Source: Candidatus Fimenecus excrementigallinarum
Lineage (GTDB): Bacteria; Bacillota; Clostridia; Oscillospirales; Acutalibacteraceae
Assembly: GCA_018714805.1 (NCBI GenBank)
Contig: DVMW01000049.1
Coordinates: forward strand, 1 to 43,821
Reading direction: 5' to 3'
Length of the DNA: 43,821 nt
Shown: piece after piece, positions 8,118-17,178 of the stretch
Layout: each line of letters begins with the position of its first letter
How positions within the stretch are numbered: position 1 is the stretch's first letter
Position numbers and translations under genes: made by a program
Notes under the pieces: model-generated
What the model saw: only the letters and a program-made list of their open reading frames with translations
What the model was told of the DNA's origin: nothing
Database searches by the model: none

Positions 8118-9305
8118 ATGGAACACGCAGCAGCCTGTTTGTACGGCGCGAAGAGCGCCTTTTCGCCTGTCCTTTGGAAGCCGGCGCTTTTCTGGGCCGC
8201 GGACGCCGTGCACGCCGCGGGCCTGGACGCGGGCGTCCTGCCCGAAAACGACGACGCGGCGAAAGCCGCCGCGGCAAAGCTGCCCGTTTGGGACGCGGCC
8301 GCGCTCGCCAAAGCTTGCGTCGGTGCTAAGGACCTTTTGCTCTTGCGCGGGGACCTCGCGCTCGTCGGGGCGGACAGCATCCGCGCCGCTTACGACGCGC
8401 ACAAGGCGAATCAAAACGACCTGACGGCGTTCTGCTGCCCGGACACGGGCGACGCGCCCGCCGCCTGGGTGCGCACCGCGGCGCTGCCGGCCGCATTGCC
8501 GACGGAGCCCGGCTTCCCGCTGTCCGCGCTTCTTTTGCGGCTGCAAGCGGCGGGCGCCCGCATACAAAGGCTCGCCGCCCCCGTCGCGTCGGCCGCGCTT
8601 TGCGCCGACACGGCCGGGAACCGGCACCTGCTCACAGAAGCTGCGCGGTGGCAAATTTTGGCCGCGCTTTTGGACGCCGGCGTGGAAATTCCCGCTGCCG
8701 ACGGCGTGCTCGTCGGCCCCGACGTTGCGGTGGAGGCTGGCGCAACGCTGCTGCCCGGCACCATTTTGCGCGGAAACACGCACGTCGGCGCGGGCGCGGT
8801 CTTAGGCCCGAACACGCTGCTGGAGGACTGCGACGTCGGGGAAAACGCCCGGCTCAACAGCACGCAGGGCTACAGCGCCAAAATCCTTCCCGGCGCGAAC
8901 ATCGGCCCGTTCGTCCACATCCGCCCGAACAGTGTCATTGGGGAAAACGTGCACCTGGGCAACTTTGTCGAGGTCAAAAACTCCAGCATTGACACCGGCA
9001 CCAAGGTTTCGCACCTGACCTATGTCGGGGATTCCGACGTCGGCAAGCGCGTCAACTTCGGCTGCGGGACCGTGACGGTCAATTACACCGGCAAGGCGAA
9101 GTTCCGCACCACCATCGGCGACGACGCGTTCATCGGGTGCAACACGAACCTCGTCGCCCCCGTCCGCGTCGGCGAAGGCGCATACACCGCCGCGGGCTCG
9201 ACCATCACCGACGACGTCCCCGCCGACGCCCTGGGCATTGCGCGCGCGCGGCAGGTCAACAAAGAGGGCTGGAGCCGCCGCTTCCTTGCCGACAAGAAAA
9301 AATAA
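8118..9305 (+). CDS. GlmU-like acetyltransferase with degenerate N-terminal domain
   Basis: A 395-residue protein. The C-terminal half is a clear left-handed beta-helix of hexapeptide repeats with the GlmU acetyltransferase landmarks: GPFVHIRP (Arg about 271), GNFVEVKN (Lys about 287), SHLTYVGD (His about 299), VNYTGKAKFRT (Asn about 322) and a final NKEGWSRRF. The N-terminal half should be a nucleotidyltransferase but lacks LAAGxGTRM; only relics remain (KSAFSPVLWKPALFW, LLLLRGDLALV). It should therefore acetylate glucosamine 1-phosphate but not make UDP-GlcNAc. The start at 8118 follows AGGGGGA. GlmU normally has about 455 residues. Confidence 0.85.
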   Translation: MEHAAACLYGAKSAFSPVLWKPALFWAADAVHAAGLDAGVLPENDDAAKAAAAKLPVWDAAALAKACVGAKDLLLLRGDLALVGADSIRAAYDAHKANQNDLTAFCCPDTGDAPAAWVRTAALPAALPTEPGFPLSALLLRLQAAGARIQRLAAPVASAALCADTAGNRHLLTEAARWQILAALLDAGVEIPAADGVLVGPDVAVEAGATLLPGTILRGNTHVGAGAVLGPNTLLEDCDVGENARLNSTQGYSAKILPGANIGPFVHIRPNSVIGENVHLGNFVEVKNSSIDTGTKVSHLTYVGDSDVGKRVNFGCGTVTVNYTGKAKFRTTIGDDAFIGCNTNLVAPVRVGEGAYTAAGSTITDDVPADALGIARARQVNKEGWSRRFLADKKK

Positions 9306-9321
9306 CCGCCCAAAAGCGGTT
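9304..9321 (+). terminator. Weak hairpin between the GlmU-like gene and pth
   Basis: A 6-bp stem (AACCGC / GCGGTT) sits on the GlmU-like stop codon and is followed only by TT. It is too weak for a confident terminator and may merely reduce read-through into pth. Confidence 0.3.
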
Positions 9322-9351
9322 TTGGATTCCCGTTTCAGAAAGGCTGACACC

Positions 9352-9960
9352 ATGTTTTTTCGCCGCAGCAAGCCCGCCGCGCCCGCCGGCGCGCCGGAAT
9401 TCCTCATCGTCGGACTCGGAAACCCCGGCGACAAATATGCCGACACCCGCCACAACGCGGGCTTTTTGTGCCTGGATTTGCTCGCCGAACAGCACGGCGC
9501 GGACATCCGGCGGCTCAAGTACCGCTCGCTGCTCGGCGACGCGGTGATTGGCGGGCACCGCTGCCTGCTGCAAAAGCCCCAGACCTTTATGAACGCCTCC
9601 GGCGAAGCCGTGCGCGACGCCGCCGCGTTTTACAAAATCCCGCCCGAGCGCATCCTGGTGCTTTTCGACGACGTTTCCCTGGACGTCGGGCGGCTGCGCA
9701 TCCGCCGCAAGGGCACCGACGGCGGCCACAACGGCATCAAAAGCATCATCTACCACCTGAACAGCGACCGGTTCCCGCGCGTCAAAATCGGCGTCGGCAA
9801 AAAGCCGCACCCCGACTACGACCTCGCCGCCTGGGTGCTTTCGAGCTTTAAGCCCGACGAAATACAGCCGCTTAAGGAGGCGCTCCGGCACGCCTGCGAG
9901 GCCGTGCCGCTTTTGCTCGACGGCAGGACGGACGAAGCGATGAACCGCTTTAATTCCTGA
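9352..9960 (+). CDS. pth: Peptidyl-tRNA hydrolase
   Basis: A 202-residue Pth. Conserved elements are VGLGNPGDKYADTRHNAGF (with the catalytic His in TRHNAG and the Asn in GNPG), KPQTFMNASGEAV, FDDVSLDVGRLRIR and GTDGGHNGIKSI. It releases peptides from prematurely dropped peptidyl-tRNA in the cytoplasm. The ATG at 9352 adds a short basic extension MFFRRSKPAAPAGAP before the usual N-terminus and has AAAGG upstream; an internal start is not apparent. The pth-mfd order that follows is common in Firmicutes. Confidence 0.95.
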   Translation: MFFRRSKPAAPAGAPEFLIVGLGNPGDKYADTRHNAGFLCLDLLAEQHGADIRRLKYRSLLGDAVIGGHRCLLQKPQTFMNASGEAVRDAAAFYKIPPERILVLFDDVSLDVGRLRIRRKGTDGGHNGIKSIIYHLNSDRFPRVKIGVGKKPHPDYDLAAWVLSSFKPDEIQPLKEALRHACEAVPLLLDGRTDEAMNRFNS

Positions 9961-10045
9961 CCCGTATACATAGCAGATGATTTTTAACTATGAAACTGCC
10001 TTTCCCGGCGAGCGGTATGCCTTTTGCGTCCCGCACGCCATATTG

Positions 10046-10062
10046 TAGTTAGTTTTTAACTA
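10046..10062. other. Small inverted repeat before mfd
   Basis: TAGTTA-GTTTT-TAACTA lies 24 nt upstream of mfd. The string TTTTTAACTAT also occurs at 9981-9991, so an 11-bp direct repeat spans the 125-bp gap between pth and mfd. No clear promoter was found here; the significance is uncertain. Confidence 0.3.
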
Positions 10063-10085
10063 TCCATAGAACGGAGACCCTGCCC

Positions 10086-13000
10086 ATGTCCGGATTTCAA
10101 ACTGCGCTGCAAGCCTCGCCCGAATACCGCACGCTGCTGCAGGCCGTCCAAACGCGCCGGCAGCCGCTGGGGGTGCTGGGGCTTTCCGGCGCGCAAAAAG
10201 CCATATTGACCGACGCGCTTTGCGGGGCGCTTTCCCGCAAGGCGCTTCTGGTGCTGCCCGAGGAGGCCGCCGCGACCAAGCTGACGGAGGACCTGCAAAC
10301 CCTGGGGTTGCGCGCCTTTCTCTATCCCGCGCGCGACTTCGCCTTCCGCAGCGAAACCGAGGGGCGCTCGCACGAATACGAGCAGCGCCGCCTGCAGGCG
10401 CTGACCGCCCTGCTCGACGGGACGGCGGACGTCGTGGTCTGCGCGGCGGAGGCGGCCGTACAGCGCACCGTGCCGCCGGACGTCCTGCGCCGGCACGCGC
10501 GTACCGTTCGCAAGGGCGGCGAAATGCCGCTCGCAGAGCTGCTCGAAACCCTGACGGCGAGCGGCTACGAGCGCTGCGACGCGGTCGAGGGCGTCGGGCA
10601 GTTTTCGGCGCGCGGCGGGATTGTCGATATTTTTTCGCCGGGCTTCGGCCAGCCCGTGCGCATCGAGCTGTTCGGCGACACGGTGGAGAGCATCGCCGCC
10701 TTTGACGCCGCAAGCCAGCGCCGCACGCAGTCGCTTACGTCGTTTTCGCTGATGCCCGGCACGGAGCTGCTGCTGCCGCCGGGCGATGTGCTGGCCGACA
10801 AGCTCGAGGCCCTGGCCGGCACGCTTAAGGGCAAGCAGGCCGCAAAGCAGCGCGAAACGCTGTATGCGGACGCCGACCGCCTGCGCGGGGGCGCGCACAT
10901 GGGGTGCGCCGACAAGTTTTTGCCGCTCATCTACGAAACCGTTGCCACGGTGTTCGACTACCTGCCCGAAAACGGGCTGCTGCTTGTGCTGGAAAGCGCG
11001 GGCGTGCGCGAGCGCGCCGCCAACGCCGCGAAGCTGTTTGCCGAGGATTTCAAGGCCTGTCTTGCGGACGGGACGCTGTGCCGCGGCTTAGACAAATTTT
11101 ATCTGACGGAGGGCGAGCTCTTCCGGCACTACGAGCAGAAGGGCGCGCTGTACGTGGACAATTTCGCGCGCGGGAGCTTTGACACGCCGGTGCGCGAGCT
11201 GGTGACCTTTACGGCGACGCAGCTGCCGGTCTGGAACGGGCAGCTGGACGTGCTGTGCGAGGATTTGTCGCCGGTGCTGCAAAAGGACGCGGCCGCCGTC
11301 GTATTCGGCGGCACCGAAAAAGCGGCGAAAACGCTGGCGGAGGATTTGGCGGCCGAGGGGCTGCCCGCCGTCTATTTCCCGCTTTGCCCGAACGAATTTT
11401 CCAAAGGGCACGTGACCGTGCTGCCCGGCGCGCTGTCCGGCGGGTTCTGCTTCCCGCACGAAAAATTTTACGTTTACACCTACGGCCGCACCCGCCTGCA
11501 GGCGAGCAGGCGGCGGCACGCGCGGTTCCAGAAGGGACAGAGCCTCCATTCGCTTGACGACCTGAAAAAGGGCGATTACGTCGTCCACGCCGCGCACGGC
11601 ATCGGCATATTCGACGGCATCCAGAAGCTGGAGGTCGGCAAAATTACAAAGGACTACATCAAGATTCGGTACGCCAAGGGCGACGTGCTGTACGTCCCCG
11701 TGACGCAGCTGGACCTGGTCTCCAAATACATCGGCCCGCACGAGGAAACCGGCCACGCAATCAAGCTCAACCGCATCGGCGGCGCGGAATGGGAAAAGAC
11801 CCGCTCGCGCGTGCGCGCCGCGGTCAAGGACATGGCCGACCAGCTTATCGCGCTGTACGCCAAGCGGCAAAGTATGCCGGGCTACGCCTTTTCGCCGGAC
11901 ATCGATATGCAAAACGACTTTGAGCGGCGCTTCCCCTATGAGGAGACCGCCGACCAGCTGCGCGCCGCGGACGAAATCAAGGGCGACATGGAAAAGCCCT
12001 ATCCGATGGACCGCCTGCTGTGCGGCGACGTGGGCTTCGGCAAAACGGAGGTCGCGCTGCGCGCCGCGTTCAAATGCGTCGCCGACGGCAAGCAGTGCGC
12101 CGTGCTCGTGCCGACGACCATCCTCGCTTTGCAGCATTACCGCACCATCCTCAACCGCTTTGAGGGGTTCCCGGTCAACGTCGAAATGATTTCGCGCTTC
12201 CGCACGCCGCGCCAGCAGGAGCAGATTCTTAAGGGGCTGCGCCGCGGGAGCATCGACCTTGTGGTCGGCACGCACCGGCTCGTCTCCAAGGACGTACAGT
12301 TTAAGGATTTGGGCCTTTTGATTGTCGATGAGGAGCAGCGGTTCGGCGTGGCGCAGAAGGAAAAGCTCAAGGAGCTGTTCCCGGCGGTGGACGTGCTCAC
12401 GCTCTCCGCGACGCCCATTCCGCGCACCCTGAATATGGCGATGACGGGCATTCGCGATATGTCCGTGATTGAAGAAGCCCCGCAGGACCGCTACCCCGTG
12501 CAGACCTACGTCGTCGAGTTCGACATGGGGCTGCTTGCGCAGGCCATGGAAAAGGAGCTGCGCCGCGGCGGGCAGGTGTATTTCCTGCACAACCGCGTCG
12601 AGACGATTGACAAGCGCGCCAACGAAATCGCCGCCCTGCTGCCCGGCGCGCGGATTGCCGTTGCGCACGGCAAAATGCCCGAGGAAAAGCTCAGCGACAT
12701 CTGGCGGCGGCTTTTGGAGGGTGAAATTGACATCCTCGTGTGCACCACTATCATCGAGACGGGCGTGGACGTGCCCAACTGCAACACGCTCATCATTGAG
12801 GACGCCGACCGCCTGGGCCTTGCGCAGCTGCACCAGATTCGCGGGCGCGTGGGGCGCAGCACGCGCCGGGCGAGCGCCTATTTCACCTTCACCCGCGGCA
12901 AGGAGCTGACGGACGTGGCGGCGCGGCGGCTGTCGGCGATTCGCGAATACACGGAGTTCGGCTCGGGCTTTAAAATTGCGATGCGCGACCTCGAGATTCG

Positions 13001-13556
13001 CGGCGCGGGCAGCGTGCTCGGCGCGCAGCAGCACGGACACATGGAAGCGGTCGGCTACGATATGTACCTGCAGCTTTTGGGCGAGGCGGTCAGCGCCGAA
13101 AAGGGCGAAAAAAGCCCCGTGCGGCAAAAGGAGTGCCTTGTGGATATGCAGGTCGACGCGCACATCCCCGAGCGCTACATTGAGAGCCTGCCGCAGCGGC
13201 TCGCCATGTACCGGCGCATTGCGGACATCCGCTCCGAGGAGGACGCCGCCGACGTGCGCGACGAGCTGCGCGACCGCTTCGGCGAAATCCCGCGCTCGGT
13301 CGAGGGGCTTATGGAGGTTTCGCTGCTGCGCAACGCCGCCGCGGACCTCGGGATTTATGAGATTGGGCAGAAGGGGCAGGCGGTCATCCTGTATATGAAG
13401 ACGCTCGACACCTCGATGGTGCTCAATCTTTCGAGCGCGATGCGCGGCCGCGTTTCCGTGGCGGACACCGGCAAAAAGCACATTGCCGTAAAAATTACCG
13501 ACAAAGAGCAGCCGCTGGACACCCTGCGCGAGATTTTCGGGTATCTGACCGTGTGA
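10086..13556 (+). CDS. mfd: Transcription-repair coupling factor
   Basis: A 1156-residue protein, full length for Mfd. Residues 1 to about 450 hold the UvrB-like module; the RNA-polymerase interacting, CarD-like domain starts near 490 (LDDLKKGDYVVHAAHGIGIF). The superfamily 2 translocase follows with Walker A GDVGFGKTEVA near 646, DEEQRFGV near 748, SATPIPRT and GRVGRSTRRA. The C-terminal TRCF domain is present. It displaces RNA polymerase stalled at DNA lesions and recruits UvrA. The gene is followed by a strong bidirectional terminator. Confidence 0.97.
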   Translation: MSGFQTALQASPEYRTLLQAVQTRRQPLGVLGLSGAQKAILTDALCGALSRKALLVLPEEAAATKLTEDLQTLGLRAFLYPARDFAFRSETEGRSHEYEQRRLQALTALLDGTADVVVCAAEAAVQRTVPPDVLRRHARTVRKGGEMPLAELLETLTASGYERCDAVEGVGQFSARGGIVDIFSPGFGQPVRIELFGDTVESIAAFDAASQRRTQSLTSFSLMPGTELLLPPGDVLADKLEALAGTLKGKQAAKQRETLYADADRLRGGAHMGCADKFLPLIYETVATVFDYLPENGLLLVLESAGVRERAANAAKLFAEDFKACLADGTLCRGLDKFYLTEGELFRHYEQKGALYVDNFARGSFDTPVRELVTFTATQLPVWNGQLDVLCEDLSPVLQKDAAAVVFGGTEKAAKTLAEDLAAEGLPAVYFPLCPNEFSKGHVTVLPGALSGGFCFPHEKFYVYTYGRTRLQASRRRHARFQKGQSLHSLDDLKKGDYVVHAAHGIGIFDGIQKLEVGKITKDYIKIRYAKGDVLYVPVTQLDLVSKYIGPHEETGHAIKLNRIGGAEWEKTRSRVRAAVKDMADQLIALYAKRQSMPGYAFSPDIDMQNDFERRFPYEETADQLRAADEIKGDMEKPYPMDRLLCGDVGFGKTEVALRAAFKCVADGKQCAVLVPTTILALQHYRTILNRFEGFPVNVEMISRFRTPRQQEQILKGLRRGSIDLVVGTHRLVSKDVQFKDLGLLIVDEEQRFGVAQKEKLKELFPAVDVLTLSATPIPRTLNMAMTGIRDMSVIEEAPQDRYPVQTYVVEFDMGLLAQAMEKELRRGGQVYFLHNRVETIDKRANEIAALLPGARIAVAHGKMPEEKLSDIWRRLLEGEIDILVCTTIIETGVDVPNCNTLIIEDADRLGLAQLHQIRGRVGRSTRRASAYFTFTRGKELTDVAARRLSAIREYTEFGSGFKIAMRDLEIRGAGSVLGAQQHGHMEAVGYDMYLQLLGEAVSAEKGEKSPVRQKECLVDMQVDAHIPERYIESLPQRLAMYRRIADIRSEEDAADVRDELRDRFGEIPRSVEGLMEVSLLRNAAADLGIYEIGQKGQAVILYMKTLDTSMVLNLSSAMRGRVSVADTGKKHIAVKITDKEQPLDTLREIFGYLTV

Positions 13557-13607
13557 GCCGCCGGACGCGCCTTATGCGGGCCTGCGGAACAATTTTTTGC
13601 ATTTATA

Positions 13608-13646
13608 AAAAGGGCGGGCCTGCCAAAAAAGCAGGTCCGCCCTTTT
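13608..13646. terminator. Bidirectional terminator between mfd and the lipoprotein gene
   Basis: A 16-bp stem (AAAAGGGCGGGCCTGC with GCAGGTCCGCCCTTTT, one G-T wobble) around a CAAAAAA loop. The A/T ends give a U-tract on either strand, fitting the two convergent genes. Confidence 0.92.
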
Positions 13647-13660
13647 CGACGCCCGGCAGC

Positions 13661-14083
13661 TTATGCTGCCGTAAAGTTCAGCACATAGTCGTCGAAACGG
13701 ATAATAAACGTCGGCGCCGCGCTGCCGTCGTAAAACGTCGTGTTGCCGCAGACGGCAAGACCCTCTTCCCCTTCCAGCGCCACAAAATAGGTTTTCGATT
13801 CGGGGTCGGCGGCCTCCAGCGCGTAGGTTCCCGTATAGGTCTTGCCGTTCGTCCGGTCGGTCAGCGTAATCGTCCCGTCTTTTGCCGTGCAGTCCATTTC
13901 AAGCACCGCCGCAGACGGGTTTTCCGTTTGGCGGTCGGGCTCGCACGCCACGACCTGCCCGTTCTCCCCGCCCTGCACGGAGGAGAGCGTCCAGCCGCAG
14001 TCCTCGACGGCCGGCACGCCGGCGCCGGCGCAGCCGGTCAGCACCGCCAAAAGAAGCAGCAGCAAAAGTCCAAGCTTTTTCAT
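13661..14083 (-). CDS. Secreted lipoprotein of unknown function
   Basis: A 140-residue protein with a classic lipoprotein signal: MKKLG, a long Leu run and the lipobox LTGC with Cys18 as lipidation site. GGAGGG lies upstream of the ATG. The mature part is about 120 residues, rich in Thr, Gly and acidic residues, and looks beta-structured (TYTGTYALEAADPES, TFIIRFDDYVLNF). I do not recognise the domain. It faces away from mfd and sits downstream of murA on the same strand, 113 nt from the murA stop, so it may be an envelope protein read through from murA or from its own promoter. Confidence 0.78.
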   Translation of the reverse strand: MKKLGLLLLLLLAVLTGCAGAGVPAVEDCGWTLSSVQGGENGQVVACEPDRQTENPSAAVLEMDCTAKDGTITLTDRTNGKTYTGTYALEAADPESKTYFVALEGEEGLAVCGNTTFYDGSAAPTFIIRFDDYVLNFTAA

Positions 14084-14196
14084 GCCAATCCCTCCAAAAA
14101 AGAAAAGGTACGGTTTTGCGCGCTGTTTTGTCACAGAACTGTACCCTTGCCATTTTTCTGCATTGCCGGTATCCGGCTTCGAGAGCCGGACCCGTA

Positions 14197-15492
14197 TCAG
14201 CCCGCCGTGCGCTGCGCGTCCTCGTCCTCGTCGGGGAAATTGCGCCGTTCAATCTTCGCGCCCAGGGCCCGCAGCTTTTCCACGACGTTTTCATAGCCGC
14301 GCTCGATGTGCTGAATCTCCTCAATTTCCGAAACGCCCTTCGCCGACATGGCGGCAATGAGCATCGCCGCGCCCGCGCGCAGGTCGTCGGCGCGAATCGG
14401 CGCGCCCTTGAGCGTTTCCACGCCCTCAATCACCGCGGACTTGCCGTTGACATGGATGTTCGCGCCCATGCGCTGCAATTGCTCGGCATAGCGGAAGCGG
14501 TTGTCCCACACGCTTTCGGAGACGATGCTTGTCCCCTTCGCGAGGCACAAAAACGTTGAAAACTGCGGCTGCATATCGGTCGGGAAGCCGGGGTGCGGCA
14601 TCGTTTTGATGTTGCAGTGCCCGGGGCGGCAATCCATTTTGACGCGCACCGCCTCGTCGTATTCCTCCACCGTCGCGCCCGCCTCGATAAGCTTTGCGGT
14701 GATGGACTCGAGGTGCTTCGGGATAACGTTTTTCACCAGCACGTCGCCGCGCGTCGCCGCCGCCGCGACCATGTAGGTGCCCGCCTCAATCTGGTCGGGA
14801 ATAATGGAATATTCGCAGCCGTGCAGCCGCTTGACGCCGCGAATTTTAATCACGTCGGTGCCCGCACCGCGGACGTCCGCGCCCATGGTGTTCAAGAAGT
14901 TTGCCAAATCGACGATGTGCGGCTCCTTGGCGGCGTTTTCAATAACGGTGAGGCCCGGCGCCTTGACCGCCGCGAGCATCACGTTAATCGTCGCCCCGAC
15001 CGAGACGACGTCGAGGTACACCGAATTGCCCATGAGCGCCGGCGCTTCCACGTGGACCATGGCGTTTTCCTCCATGGTGACGTCCGCGCCCAGGGCCTCG
15101 AAGCCCTTGATGTGCTGGTCAATGGGGCGAAGCCCCAGATAGCACCCGCCCGGCATGGCCACGCGCGCGCGGGAAAACCGCCCGATAAGCGCGCCGATAA
15201 GGTAATACGAGGCGCGCAGCTGCCGCGTCAGCTCATGCTCCACAACAAACGAGCGGACATGGCGCGTGTCAATTTCGAGCGTGGTTCTGTTGGGCACGCG
15301 CACCTGCGCCCCCATGGTCTTGAGAATCTTGACCATGGCGGTAACGTCGCTGATGTTCGGGATATTTTCAATGCGGCAGACGTCCTCGGCAAGGATGGTG
15401 GCGGGCAAAATTGCGACGACCGCGTTTTTCGCCCCGCTGACCGAAACCTCGCCCGTCAGACGGCGCCCGCCGGTAACGACGAACTTCTCCAA
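14197..15492 (-). CDS. murA: UDP-N-acetylglucosamine 1-carboxyvinyltransferase
   Basis: A 431-residue EPSP-synthase-fold enzyme for the first committed step of peptidoglycan synthesis: transfer of enolpyruvate from PEP to UDP-GlcNAc. SGAKNAVVAILPAT contains the conserved Lys-Asn pair. The active-site loop MPGGCYLGLRP keeps the catalytic Cys (Cys117), the residue alkylated by fosfomycin. IPDQIEAGTY, PHPGFPTDMQPQ and the C-terminal GAAMLIAAM are also conserved. A TTG start at 15492 gives the normal N-terminus (EKFVVTGG) and has GGGGAG upstream; the frame remains open 36 codons further but that extension is not family-like. The C-terminus ends in an acidic DEDEDAQRTAG. Confidence 0.95.
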   Translation of the reverse strand: MEKFVVTGGRRLTGEVSVSGAKNAVVAILPATILAEDVCRIENIPNISDVTAMVKILKTMGAQVRVPNRTTLEIDTRHVRSFVVEHELTRQLRASYYLIGALIGRFSRARVAMPGGCYLGLRPIDQHIKGFEALGADVTMEENAMVHVEAPALMGNSVYLDVVSVGATINVMLAAVKAPGLTVIENAAKEPHIVDLANFLNTMGADVRGAGTDVIKIRGVKRLHGCEYSIIPDQIEAGTYMVAAAATRGDVLVKNVIPKHLESITAKLIEAGATVEEYDEAVRVKMDCRPGHCNIKTMPHPGFPTDMQPQFSTFLCLAKGTSIVSESVWDNRFRYAEQLQRMGANIHVNGKSAVIEGVETLKGAPIRADDLRAGAAMLIAAMSAKGVSEIEEIQHIERGYENVVEKLRALGAKIERRNFPDEDEDAQRTAG

Positions 15493-15626
15493 AAACGGTT
15501 CACTCCCCAAAAACGGTGCTATGGAAAAGCCCCGCGCTAAAAGCCGTATGCAAAGCTGCGCGCGGGCCGGGAAAAAGGCTGTGTAAAAAGCACGGAACAC
15601 GAAATGTCCGTATAAAAACCTTTACT

Positions 15627-15656
15627 ATTATAGCACCGAACCGGGCAAATTAAAAG
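15627..15656 (-). promoter_or_regulatory. Extended -10 promoter of murA
   Basis: On the minus strand TGCTATAAT is an extended -10 (consensus TATAAT at 15627-15632). The -35 region (TTTTAA) is weak, as expected for extended -10 promoters. It lies about 135 nt upstream of the TTG start. Confidence 0.65.
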
Positions 15657-15758
15657 CCCCAAAGCATAGAATTTTGCCCGCCGTTTTTGTCGATTTTTTT
15701 ATAGCTTTTCTTACAAATTTTGGGGGTTTGTGCCAAGCGCCGTCCGACGCCCGGCCGC

Positions 15759-15791
15759 AAAAAAAGCGGCGCACCGTGCCGTGCGCCGCTT
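15759..15791 (-). terminator. Terminator of the aldolase gene
   Basis: A perfect 11-bp stem (AAGCGGCGCAC / GTGCGCCGCTT) with a 6-nt loop, followed on the minus strand by a run of T. It lies 20 nt past the fba stop. Confidence 0.92.
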
Positions 15792-15811
15792 AATCTGGCT
15801 TTTGTTGCAGC

Positions 15812-16747
15812 TTACGCCTTGTCCTCGCAGCCGAGCACCGTTTCAATCTTGTGCGAAACGACGCGCTCAATGGCGTCGCGCGCCGGCGTCAGGTACTGGC
15901 GCGGGTCAAAGTGGGTCGGATTTTCGGCGAAGTGCTTGCGAACCGCCGCGGTCATGGCGATGCGGATGTCGGAGTCGACGTTGATTTTGCAGACCGCCAT
16001 GGACGAAGCCTTGCGCAGCATCTCCTCCGGGATGCCAATCGCGTCGGGCATCTGGCCGCCGTACTGGTTGATGGTCTTGACGTCGTCCTGGTTGACGGAG
16101 CTCGCGCCGTGCAGCACAATGGGGAAGCCGGGCAGCTTTTCGGCGACCTCTTCGAGGATGTCGAAGCGCAGCTGCGGCTTCTGGCCGGGCTTGAATTTGT
16201 AAGCGCCGTGGCTCGTGCCAATCGCAATGGCGAGCGAGTCGACGCCGGTGCGGGTCACAAAGTCAAAAACCTGGTCAGGGTCGGTGAAGTGCGCGTCGTC
16301 CTCGCTGACGTTGACGTCGTCCTCAATGCCGGCAAGCTGGCCGAGCTCGCCCTCCACCACCACGCCGCGCGGGTGGGCATATTCCACAACCTGCTTGGTG
16401 AGCGCCACGTTTTCCTCATAGGGCAGGTGGCTGCCGTCAATCATCACGGACGTAAAGCCGCCGTCGATGCAGGCCTTGCAGGTTTCAAAATCCGGGCCGT
16501 GGTCCAAATGCAGCGCGATGGGCAGGCCCGTCTCCTCCGCGGCGGCCTTGACCATGGCGACAAGGTAGCCGTGGGACGCATATTTGCGCGCGCCCGCGGA
16601 CACCTGCAAAATCACAGGGGCGTTGTGCTTTTTCGCCGCGCGCGTGATACCCTGGATAATCTCCATGTTGTTCACGTTGAACGCGCCGACGGCGTAGCCG
16701 CCCGCATACGCTTTTTTGAACATTTCGGTTGTAGTGACTAAAGGCAT
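15812..16747 (-). CDS. fba: Class II fructose-bisphosphate aldolase
   Basis: A 311-residue zinc-dependent aldolase interconverting fructose 1,6-bisphosphate with dihydroxyacetone phosphate and glyceraldehyde 3-phosphate. The metal-binding His is in LHLDHGPDFE; GELGQLAG, GTSHGAYKF, LHGASSV and INVDSDIR are the remaining class II signatures. The start MPLVTTTEMF has AAGGAG and GAAGGAA upstream; the open frame extends further but reads through the promoter. It has its own promoter and terminator and so is a single-gene unit. Related tagatose-bisphosphate aldolases share these motifs, but the short GatY-type features are not evident. Confidence 0.95.
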   Translation of the reverse strand: MPLVTTTEMFKKAYAGGYAVGAFNVNNMEIIQGITRAAKKHNAPVILQVSAGARKYASHGYLVAMVKAAAEETGLPIALHLDHGPDFETCKACIDGGFTSVMIDGSHLPYEENVALTKQVVEYAHPRGVVVEGELGQLAGIEDDVNVSEDDAHFTDPDQVFDFVTRTGVDSLAIAIGTSHGAYKFKPGQKPQLRFDILEEVAEKLPGFPIVLHGASSVNQDDVKTINQYGGQMPDAIGIPEEMLRKASSMAVCKINVDSDIRIAMTAAVRKHFAENPTHFDPRQYLTPARDAIERVVSHKIETVLGCEDKA

Positions 16748-16804
16748 TTCCTTCACTCCTTGCAAATCTGCGCGCGGCCTGCCGCGCGGGGTCGGTATGC
16801 TCCT

Positions 16805-16833
16805 ATTATACTGTTTGTGCGCCGTCTTGTCAA
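16805..16833 (-). promoter_or_regulatory. Sigma-A promoter of fba
   Basis: Consensus TTGACA (16828-16833) and TATAAT (16805-16810) on the minus strand with 17 nt between. The leader holds a GC-rich inverted repeat near 16769-16788 (CGCGCGG / CCGCGCG). Confidence 0.92.
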
Positions 16834-17118
16834 ATCGCATCGCGCCGAAATCAGACGAAATATCGCAGCCGCGCCCGGAAAGATTTAGGTAAGCTGCCGG
16901 ATACATTAGCGTCCCCCGGCCGGCGCAAAATATTCCGGCCGGCGGCAAAACGGGTTCGTTAAAATGACGAATTCAATTTTCATTTTTGGTGAATTTCAAT
17001 TCGCCAAATATGGATTATTCCCATTGTTTTTTGCCTATTTCCTTTTCTTTTTCAAATGTTACGGATTCTTTAACGAAATGTTGCACAAAAAATATTTTAC
17101 TTTTTTGGTAAAAAAGTC
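16834..17118. other. AT-rich divergent intergenic region
   Basis: No gene is seen. This stretch separates the divergent fba and 40-residue-protein promoters and is far richer in A and T than its surroundings. It contains an 8-bp inverted pair TTCGTTAA (16955-16962) / TTAACGAA (17070-17077) and several GAATT-containing near-palindromes, which could be regulator sites. Confidence 0.45.
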
Positions 17119-17147
17119 TTGACAAATCCGATAGCGCGGTTTATAAT
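17119..17147 (+). promoter_or_regulatory. Consensus sigma-A promoter of the 40-residue protein gene
   Basis: TTGACA at 17119-17124 and TATAAT at 17142-17147 with a 17-nt spacer, both perfect. Transcription should begin about 25 nt before the start codon's AAGGAG. Confidence 0.92.
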
Positions 17148-17178
17148 ACAGACAATCTCAAGGAAAGGAGTGAACGAA

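Noticed and set aside
11088-13481. 797-codon open frame on the minus strand
   Set aside because: Antisense to mfd; no domain, and composition of a shadow frame.
13553-14296. Plus-strand open frame after mfd
   Set aside because: Contains the mfd terminator and is antisense to a lipoprotein gene with a clear lipobox.
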